61,894 bases of DNA from Psychrobacter sp. APC 3281. Lineage in GTDB: Bacteria; Pseudomonadota; Gammaproteobacteria; Pseudomonadales; Moraxellaceae. A program made the translations under genes and the position numbers. The stretch is taken from the NCBI RefSeq assembly GCF_030407815.1, contig NZ_JASDCS010000014.1, forward strand, positions 1-61,894. The letters are read 5' to 3'. The notes below the pieces were generated by a model. The model was given only the letters and a program-made list of their open reading frames with translations. It was not told the DNA's origin and ran no database searches. Numbering within the stretch: the first letter of the stretch is position 1; every line of letters starts with the position of its first letter. This document shows, one piece after another, positions 55,677 through 61,894 of this stretch.

Positions 55677-57011
55677 ATGATTTCATTCAATCCTCGTCAA
55701 GCTTGCCTATGGCTCCATCGTTATACTGGGCTTGCTATGGCAGCTTTTTTAATTATCACTGGTATTACTGGCACGTTATTGGCATTTCATGACGAGCTAG
55801 ACGATATCTTCAACCATAAACTGGCTCAGGTTGAGAAGCAAAACGCATCACATCTGCCTATTGCCGAGCTTCATAACAAGGTCATTAGTGCGTACCCTCA
55901 ATATGCTTTTTCTAGCATGCCAACCTCGATAGCAGCAGAGAGGTCAGCTGTATTTTCGGTAGATAGAGCACGAGGAAAAGCCGCCCAAAACCAACCAAAA
56001 GCACCGTTTCAACAGGTTTATGTCCACCCTTATACTGGCGATATCATTGGTACTCGTGATAGAGATGAGTGGGCATGGCACAACACCATGTGGAAAGTGT
56101 TTTGGTTACATCGCGATTTATTACTGGGTGATATTGGAAAATTGCTACTAGGGATTGTCGCGCTCGTGTGGACAATTAATTGCTTTATTGGCTTTTACTT
56201 AACGTTTCCTAGAGCGATCAAGAAAAAAGCACAAAACCAAACCTCGCCTAAAAAACGTGCCTCCTTTTTAAAACGTTGGTTACCAGCGTGGAAAATTCGT
56301 ACTAAAAGTAATACGTTTAAATTGAATTATGATCTACATCATGCTTTTGGATTATGGCTTTGGGGGATCTTGTTTGTCATCGCGTGGTCGAGTGTTGGTT
56401 TTAATTTAAGAGAGGTCTATCAACCTGTGATGCACGCTGTCGTAGGGCTTGAAGGTAGAGAGGAAAGACAGGAGAACTCAAGAAAACCATCAGAAAAAGC
56501 TGAGCAGGCGTCTGGTACAGAAACAGCGACTAGAGTTGAGGTTGTAAACAATGAGGCTGTCGATGTCGAAGCTGTTGATGTGGTCAACAAAGCCAATAGT
56601 ATTGCTTATTTGAGTGAGCAGGCAAACACCGCTGCCCAAAGCAAGGGTATGATAGTACGGGAGTTTTTAGGCATACGTTGGATTGAGGATGAGGGTCAAT
56701 GGCAGCTGCGCTTTAAGACAGATAAGGACATTGGTAAAAAAGGCGGTGCATCATCCATCACGGTCAATGCAAAAACGGGTAGCGTTGAACAGGTGAACTT
56801 TGGCTACCAAAACTCATCATTTGGTAGCAAAACCAACAATTGGTTGTTGACCCTACATATGGGTCATATTAGCCATGGCATTGGCTACTTACTGTATCAA
56901 ATATTTTTAGCACTGGTAGGTTTGGCTGTGACAGTGTTGTCAGTTACTGGCGTCTATCTGTGGTGGAAAGGGCGTCAAAGTCGATTGAAGGCGTTGCAAA
57001 AGGGTAGGTAA
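55677..57011 (+). CDS. PepSY-associated transmembrane protein (PiuB-like)
   Basis: A 444-aa inner-membrane protein with four predicted helices (about residues 15-38, 155-178, 222-245, 400-425) and two large periplasmic parts. The start LWLHRYTGLAMAAFLIITGI, the region DLHHAFGLWLWGILFVIAWS and the end GHISHGIGYLLYQIFLALVG are typical of PepSY_TM proteins, with conserved His for possible heme ligands. A Glu/Ala/Val-rich linker lies near residues 260-305. Members are often Fur-regulated and proposed to reduce ferric siderophores. It follows the receptor gene. Confidence 0.9.
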   Translation: MISFNPRQACLWLHRYTGLAMAAFLIITGITGTLLAFHDELDDIFNHKLAQVEKQNASHLPIAELHNKVISAYPQYAFSSMPTSIAAERSAVFSVDRARGKAAQNQPKAPFQQVYVHPYTGDIIGTRDRDEWAWHNTMWKVFWLHRDLLLGDIGKLLLGIVALVWTINCFIGFYLTFPRAIKKKAQNQTSPKKRASFLKRWLPAWKIRTKSNTFKLNYDLHHAFGLWLWGILFVIAWSSVGFNLREVYQPVMHAVVGLEGREERQENSRKPSEKAEQASGTETATRVEVVNNEAVDVEAVDVVNKANSIAYLSEQANTAAQSKGMIVREFLGIRWIEDEGQWQLRFKTDKDIGKKGGASSITVNAKTGSVEQVNFGYQNSSFGSKTNNWLLTLHMGHISHGIGYLLYQIFLALVGLAVTVLSVTGVYLWWKGRQSRLKALQKGR

Positions 57012-57081
57012 TATTGCCAGATTTCTAGGGTATATTTTTATTTAGATAGCTATCTGTTGAATCAAAGGTATGCCCTAGTTA

Positions 57082-57405
57082 TCACTTGAATTGCAAAAAT
57101 ATTGTGTATGCTATCGAGACAGTAAAAATGAAGAAAGCAAACGTCTCACCTATCATGACCCATTTATGCCAACTATTATTTTCATCGTAGTTCTTTGTGT
57201 AATCTACTGAAGAGATATTTTGAGTAAAATCCATAGGAATAACTACCAATCTTAAAGCATATAAGGTCATTCCTAACCAAAAAAAGGTATTTGATATCTC
57301 CTTATTTAGAGCATAATAAATGAACAGGCAAAGGCTAATCATTAGAATTAATAGAGATAGGTTTTTGTAGTTTATCCATCGATTATTTAATAGCGCTCTA
57401 TGCAT
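57082..57405 (-). CDS. Small three-helix membrane protein of unknown function
   Basis: A 107-aa protein with three predicted membrane segments (about residues 16-33, 38-56, 84-104) joined by a polar loop with Asn/Asp/Tyr. I recognise no family. Its DNA is noticeably more AT-rich than the neighbouring genes, and it lies at the convergent point between the PepSY gene and the siderophore ABC operon, 35 bases after the ATPase stop. It may be a late arrival or an accessory of the ABC operon. Confidence 0.6.
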   Translation of the reverse strand: MHRALLNNRWINYKNLSLLILMISLCLFIYYALNKEISNTFFWLGMTLYALRLVVIPMDFTQNISSVDYTKNYDENNSWHKWVMIGETFAFFIFTVSIAYTIFLQFK

Positions 57406-57440
57406 CTATAATTTCTTTTATTATTTGCGAAGTTCTTTAT

Positions 57441-58211
57441 TTAAACCGTATCAACAATCACTGGACGCCCCTGATGACTTAGGACAGTGACATCGACGTT
57501 GTATAAATCTTTCATCGTCTCTTTAGTAATAACATCAGCAGGGCGACCAACAGCCGTCACTTCTCCTGCTTTCATCGTAACCACTGTATCGGCAAACTGT
57601 GCTGCTTGATTGATATCGTGTAGGACGATTACCACGGTTTTTTGCTGATTGTGGCTAAGCTGACGTAGTTCACGCATGAGTCGACCAGCATGATACATGT
57701 CTAGGTTGTTCAGTGGCTCATCGAGCAATAGATAGGGCGTATCTTGGCAGACAATCATAGCGATCAGCACGCGCTGTCGCTGTCCACCCGATAGCGTTGA
57801 CAAAAAACGCTCGGCAAGTGGCTCAAGCTCAAAGCGCTCGAGGATTTCCTGTACTTTTTGCTGATCGTCAGCGGTCGGTTGTCCTTGATGATAAGGATAA
57901 CGACCAAACATCAGTAGCTCATGCACGCGCAGGCGTCCTTGCACATGATTGTCTTGCCCGAGCATAGCGACCGTCTTGGCCAGCGTCCGCGCCTGACAGC
58001 TGACAATATCACGTTCCTCATTATCTACAGCGAAGCTCACCTGCCCAGATTGTAGCGGCTGCAAGCGAGCCATAACAGAAAACAACGTGGATTTGCCCGC
58101 ACCATTAGGCCCAATCAACGCAATCACCTGCGCCGTTGGTAGGGACAACGTAATGTCATGCAAGATTTGTTGTTTGCCAATATGGTGAGAGATATTATTC
58201 AGTTTAATCAT
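57441..58211 (-). CDS. Iron-siderophore ABC transporter ATP-binding protein
   Basis: A 256-aa FecE/FepC-type ATPase. Walker A is GPNGAGKST (about residues 34-42), the signature is LSGGQRQRVLIAMI and Walker B is YLLLDEPLNNLDM, with H-loop VVIVLHDINQAAQF. It is the last gene of the minus-strand order binding protein, permease, permease, ATPase, and lies 77 bases after the second permease. It resembles VctC/YclP-type ATPases. The proline for Ser/Thr after DEP (DEPLNNLD) is typical of this class. Confidence 0.94.
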   Translation of the reverse strand: MIKLNNISHHIGKQQILHDITLSLPTAQVIALIGPNGAGKSTLFSVMARLQPLQSGQVSFAVDNEERDIVSCQARTLAKTVAMLGQDNHVQGRLRVHELLMFGRYPYHQGQPTADDQQKVQEILERFELEPLAERFLSTLSGGQRQRVLIAMIVCQDTPYLLLDEPLNNLDMYHAGRLMRELRQLSHNQQKTVVIVLHDINQAAQFADTVVTMKAGEVTAVGRPADVITKETMKDLYNVDVTVLSHQGRPVIVDTV

Positions 58212-58288
58212 AGTCAGTCTTATTTAAAAAAGTCTTAGGGTCTTCTCTATCAACAGCATCAGCTAAATAAACAATGTCGGCTAAGTAG

Positions 58289-59374
58289 TTACAGCGAACG
58301 GCGCTGGGACATAAATATCAATGCTAAGAACATCAATCCGCCCGCTAGCTCTATCACCACTGACAATACGCCTGCCATATCTAGCACTTGCTCAAAGATA
58401 GTCTGACCCAGTACTAAGCAAATCATAGCGACCAAGCTGACCAATATCAGCCGCTCAGTGTGATACATATGTCGCGCGATACGATTGGTCAATGCGCAAA
58501 CCAATAGACCAAAGAAAGTTACAGGACCGACCAGTGCAGTGGCCGTGGCAACCAGTACAGCGATGACAGTTAAGAGACCAAATGCCAGACGTTGATAGTT
58601 GATACCAAGGTTGACGGCCTGTGTTTGTCCGAGCATCAACACATCGCATTGGTAACGCCAGCGCCACACAAATATCGCAGTGATGGCACAGATAAATAAG
58701 CTGATACCTAATAGCTGAGGGTTGACCGTATTGAACTGCGCGTAGCTAGCGGACTGTACGACCACAAAATCATCAGGGTTAATCAGCCGTGCAATGAGTG
58801 CTGATAAACTGCGAAACAACACACCAAAGATAACGCCCACCAATATTAGCCGCGTCAAATCCTGACTGCTCTTAGAAAATAGTAGCTTAAATAATAATAA
58901 AGAGGCCCCAAACATCAGAACAATCTCTAGCGTGAACTTGGCAATAGGATCGAGACTGGTAAAGCTAATCGCACCTAAAAAGAAAACCAGTAAGCTCTGC
59001 AACAGAACATAGAGTGAGTCAAACCCGAGTAGGGAAGGCGTTAGAATTGGATTATGAGTCAACGTCTGAAACAATAACGTCGACACGCCAATCGCATAGC
59101 CAACCACCATCAGTGCCAGCAGTTTTTTGCCGCGTAATGGTAGCGCAAAGTCCCAATAGCCATTGACATTGAGTGTCATAAACAAGGTCATCGAGATAAG
59201 TAGAATAATAGCTGCTATGGATTTTGGATGGGCAGCTATCCATGCCCAAAGCTTTGCTAACTGACCTTGTGCAGCGGCTGAATACTGACCATCTGCTGAA
59301 GATGAGTTATCTATCGCTGTGCTGGTTTTGGTAGCATCAGTCTTGGTGGAAGTAAGCTTAGTTGATGAGAACAT
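58289..59374 (-). CDS. Iron-siderophore ABC transporter permease
   Basis: A 361-aa FecCD-family permease with about nine membrane segments. A polar N-terminal ~45-residue extension rich in Ser/Thr/Ala precedes the first helix. The family features are GYAIGVSTLLFQTLTHNPIL and TPSLLGFDSLYVLLQ, then LVGPVTFFGLLVCALTNRIA near residue 270. It is the second permease; a heterodimer with the preceding permease is expected. FatC/YclO-like proteins are the closest type by eye. Confidence 0.92.
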   Translation of the reverse strand: MFSSTKLTSTKTDATKTSTAIDNSSSADGQYSAAAQGQLAKLWAWIAAHPKSIAAIILLISMTLFMTLNVNGYWDFALPLRGKKLLALMVVGYAIGVSTLLFQTLTHNPILTPSLLGFDSLYVLLQSLLVFFLGAISFTSLDPIAKFTLEIVLMFGASLLLFKLLFSKSSQDLTRLILVGVIFGVLFRSLSALIARLINPDDFVVVQSASYAQFNTVNPQLLGISLFICAITAIFVWRWRYQCDVLMLGQTQAVNLGINYQRLAFGLLTVIAVLVATATALVGPVTFFGLLVCALTNRIARHMYHTERLILVSLVAMICLVLGQTIFEQVLDMAGVLSVVIELAGGLMFLALIFMSQRRSL

Positions 59375-59470
59375 ACAAAAATCCTATGGTGCCAAGCTTA
59401 TCTAATAAGGCAAAAAATGAACGACGGTAAGTGAGTGCTTCAAATTAATACACAGTTAGTGAACATGGTG

Positions 59471-60556
59471 CTACTGCTCAGCTGGTGCACGTAATAACAG
59501 CCATAAAAACAGCACCGTACCAACCACACCAAAGATAGTGGCGACCGGCACTTCAAATGGGTAGCGAATAGAGCGTCCGATAATATCGCATAACAACACT
59601 GCTGAAGCACCAAGTAGGGCAACTGCTGGCAAGCTGCGACGCAACTTATCTCCCATTAGACGGCTCACAATGTTTGGCACGACCAGCCCAATAAAAGGAA
59701 TCATGCCTACAGTTACGACCACGACAGCGCTCATCATGGCTACCATACCCACGCCAATCCAAGTAACTTGACGCTTACTAATACCCAAGTTTAAGGCGAT
59801 ATTGTCACCCAAACCAACGATGGTCAGCTTGTCAGCAATAATATAAGCCAGCACACACAGTCCACCCGTAAGCCACAACAGCTCATAGCGCCCTGCCAAT
59901 ACGCCCGAAAAATCACCAAACTGCCAAACACTGAGCATCTGTAGCGATTCGGTTTGATAGGCGATAAAGGTAGTGACAGCTTCAATAATGCCGCCGAAGA
60001 CAATGCCAATCAGTGGAATCATCAAAAAATCAGTAGGCGGAATGCGGTGAATGAGCAGCATAAATAGCATCATGCCAAAAACGGCAGCAATGGTTGCCAC
60101 GCCCATTTTGACAATGAGCGCACTGGCAGGGAACAGCAGACTGACCACCAGCAAACCAAGTGCAGCACTCTGAGTCGCACCGACCATAGATGGCTCTACA
60201 AAGCGGTTTTTTAGCACTACTTGGATAATCATCCCAGCCACAGCCATTGCAATGCCAGTCAAGATAATGGCGATGGTGCGCGGTATGCGGCTAACCAATA
60301 GCAATGAGCTATCAGAATTAGCACTCTGAGTCAGCAAACTCTGCAAGATACCTGTCCACGAAAAGTCAGCTACCCCAATAGATAAGCTCAATAACACCAA
60401 AAGCCCCATAAGAATGAGGCTTGCTGTATTGATGAACCACGGTGGTATGACAGTACGTCGATGTAACGCATTGCCAGTACCGCTCTGCCAACTTGATGCT
60501 GATGGAGCAGTACTGGATTTGAGCCTAGCATGAGTACGGTGTGAAAATAACGACAT
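59471..60556 (-). CDS. Iron-siderophore ABC transporter permease
   Basis: A 361-aa FecCD-family permease with about nine membrane segments (from about residue 42). Family blocks are VAGMIIQVVLKNRFVEPSMV, TQSAALGLLVVSLLF and VGMIPFIGLVVPNIVSRLMG. The first 40 residues are a Ser/Arg-rich cytoplasmic tail. It is the first of two permease genes, 81 bases after the binding-protein gene, and resembles FatD/YclN proteins. Confidence 0.92.
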   Translation of the reverse strand: MSLFSHRTHARLKSSTAPSASSWQSGTGNALHRRTVIPPWFINTASLILMGLLVLLSLSIGVADFSWTGILQSLLTQSANSDSSLLLVSRIPRTIAIILTGIAMAVAGMIIQVVLKNRFVEPSMVGATQSAALGLLVVSLLFPASALIVKMGVATIAAVFGMMLFMLLIHRIPPTDFLMIPLIGIVFGGIIEAVTTFIAYQTESLQMLSVWQFGDFSGVLAGRYELLWLTGGLCVLAYIIADKLTIVGLGDNIALNLGISKRQVTWIGVGMVAMMSAVVVVTVGMIPFIGLVVPNIVSRLMGDKLRRSLPAVALLGASAVLLCDIIGRSIRYPFEVPVATIFGVVGTVLFLWLLLRAPAEQ

Positions 60557-60637
60557 AATCTCTACTGGCTTAAAAATGAGCAGGGTTAACGGTAATAATA
60601 CCTACTTGTACAACAATCGTTTTTATCACTAACGACA

Positions 60638-61690
60638 TTATTTAGCGTTAGTAAAAGCATCTTTGATCGTCGTTAGATCCTGCATCCATTGGTAGTAGCC
60701 GCCAAATGCTAAGTAAGAATCTGGGCTCAAATAAACCACTTGCTGCTTGCTCCATGCATTGCTCTGAGCAACTAGTGGATTGTCTAATACGGCCTTGGCA
60801 CCAATACCGTCTTCACCAATTGCAGCACTACGGTCGATGACAAATAACCAATCTGGATTGGCTTTTTGGATATATTCAAATGATATTGGCTGACCATGAG
60901 GCGCATCGGCAATTTTGTCATCTGCCATTGGTACACCTAACACAGTATGGATAAAACCATAGCGAGACTTGTCACCATAGGCTGACATTTTATTGCCATT
61001 GACCATGACGACTAGGCCAGTGCCTTTATTTTCTTTCGTTAGACTTTTGGTCTCAGTGATGAGTCCATCGATGTTCTGTTGTAGCTTAGCGGCTTGATCG
61101 CTTTTACCAAACAATGCACCTAGATCATGCAGGCGCTGCTTGCTTGACTCATAGATATTTGCTGTATCAATACTCATATCCAATGTCGGCGCGATACTTG
61201 ATAGCTCGTCGTATTTTTCTGCCATGCGTGAACCGACCAAAATAGCTTGCGGCTGCATTGCATTCAACGCTTCAAGATCTGGCTCAAACACAGTACCTAC
61301 CGATTTTGGATCAGGCTGCGTTTCTGAGTGTAGGTTCTTTAGTAGTAGACCGCCAGGCATACCATCGACCGCCACATCTAGCGCCGCCAAGTCTTGCATC
61401 AACGTCATGTCATAAACGACAAGTGGCGATGGGTTCATGGCCAGCTCAACATCACCTTTTACGGTATTGACCATGATTTTCTCAGCAGATACAGCGTCAT
61501 TATTAGCAACGTTCTGTGATTCATCAGCCGTTGGGTTTTCGGTTTTGGCGTCTGCTGGCTCAGAGTCATTAGATTCAGGCGAGCTACATCCTGCCACTAC
61601 CGTAGCTAATAATGCTGTCATGGCAGCAGTCAGTAATGGACGTTTGAAAAAAGAGGCGGTAGATCTGCTAGATAATAAGGGTGTCGGCAT
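60638..61690 (-). CDS. Siderophore-binding lipoprotein (CeuE/YclQ/VctP-like)
   Basis: A 350-aa iron-siderophore binding protein with a long positive N-terminus and lipobox VVAGC (Cys35), so it is membrane-anchored. A Ser/Asp/Glu/Asn-rich linker precedes the type III binding fold (about 70-350). DAPHGQPISFEYI and SPDSYLAFGGY supply a His and a Tyr at positions where CeuE-type proteins complete the coordination of tetradentate catecholate complexes. It heads the leftward operon. The siderophore is unknown; no siderophore biosynthesis genes are in the window. Confidence 0.9.
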   Translation of the reverse strand: MPTPLLSSRSTASFFKRPLLTAAMTALLATVVAGCSSPESNDSEPADAKTENPTADESQNVANNDAVSAEKIMVNTVKGDVELAMNPSPLVVYDMTLMQDLAALDVAVDGMPGGLLLKNLHSETQPDPKSVGTVFEPDLEALNAMQPQAILVGSRMAEKYDELSSIAPTLDMSIDTANIYESSKQRLHDLGALFGKSDQAAKLQQNIDGLITETKSLTKENKGTGLVVMVNGNKMSAYGDKSRYGFIHTVLGVPMADDKIADAPHGQPISFEYIQKANPDWLFVIDRSAAIGEDGIGAKAVLDNPLVAQSNAWSKQQVVYLSPDSYLAFGGYYQWMQDLTTIKDAFTNAK

Positions 61691-61720
61691 AATGAACTCG
61701 GTCTATCAAAAAATGTTTAA

Positions 61721-61750
61721 GCAATTGTCTAAAATAATTGCAAATGAATG
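61721..61750. promoter_or_regulatory. Weak Fur-like or operator site upstream of the siderophore operon
   Basis: GCAATT and AATTGC form an inverted repeat (61721-61726, 61736-61741), followed by AAATGAATGA. It lies just upstream of the binding-protein start and has some Fur-like hexamers, but the match is much weaker than the one at 53276. Confidence 0.25.
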
Positions 61751-61814
61751 ACGCTAAAAATATTAAGTCTGAAAGATGCTGAGATAAAAAACATAAAATA
61801 AATAGTCTACTTAG

Positions 61815-61894
61815 GGCGTGTCCTCAATTCAAACGAGTATCCTCTAAATGGGCTAAAAACAGCTAAATTTTGCCAAACATCGTCAAATAGTTGG
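61815..61894. mobile_element. Possible insertion sequence end cut by the window edge
   Basis: From GGGCGTGTCCTCAATTCAAA at about 61817 onward, the sequence looks like the terminal inverted repeat and first bases of an IS5-type element, preceded by TTA as a possible target duplication. No transposase is visible because the window ends. This rests on resemblance to remembered IS ends and is unverified. Confidence 0.35.

Overview
This window looks like a chromosomal segment of a gamma-proteobacterium of the family Moraxellaceae, most probably Psychrobacter. The inference rests on moderate GC with AT-rich gaps, a detached gspN-gspC-gspD type II secretion block, a FimX-like type IV pilus regulator beside its conserved neighbour, and the style of the hut and iron-uptake loci. 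No rRNA, tRNA, CRISPR array or prophage was seen. The species assignment is an inference and no database was consulted.

Layout from left to right. 0.2-5 kb: an H-NS-type nucleoid protein, then gspN-gspC-gspD. 5-9 kb: a small orphan ORF, a TatD-family hydrolase, TcdA and a GAF-type hybrid histidine kinase. 9-11 kb: divergent efp and epmB, the translation factor EF-P and the enzyme that makes the beta-lysine used to modify it. 11-15.6 kb: a (CTGT)12 microsatellite, a large uncharacterised protein and a FimX-like degenerate GGDEF/EAL protein. 15.6-20.7 kb: a c-type cytochrome lipoprotein and a MoxR / DUF58 / transglutaminase module. 20.8-26.7 kb: small conserved proteins, a LysR regulator divergent from glutathione-dependent formaldehyde dehydrogenase, a dehalogenase-type HAD, a DsbA-like protein and an NfsB-like nitroreductase. 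27-33.3 kb: a molybdenum aldehyde oxidoreductase (PaoABC type) with its XdhC chaperone and a MocA-type cytidylyltransferase.

33.3-38.4 kb: after an acetyltransferase and a methyltransferase comes an unusual minus-strand cluster. It encodes a roadblock/LC7 protein, a soluble Aer-like (probably FAD-binding) PAS protein, a PhnD-like binding protein with no signal peptide, an unknown 207-aa protein and a protein whose C-terminus resembles a second roadblock domain. This is the best candidate here for an undescribed system. It looks like a cytoplasmic redox or ligand sensing module with no visible output enzyme.

38.6-48.3 kb: a complete histidine utilisation operon (hutU-hutH-hutG-hutI) with divergent hutC and a perfect TTGTATATACAA palindrome between them, followed by a polar amino acid ABC transporter that may be preceded by a 39-aa hydrophobic ORF. 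48.4-53 kb: a DMT exporter, a frameshifted LprI-like gene and trpR-trpE-trpG read leftward. 53.4-61.7 kb: an iron locus with a TonB-dependent receptor under a good Fur box, a PepSY membrane protein, and a convergent siderophore ABC transporter. The last ~80 bases may be the end of an insertion sequence cut by the window edge.

At least three related copies of a roughly 45-85 bp intergenic repeat were found by eye, two of them inside the roadblock/PAS cluster.
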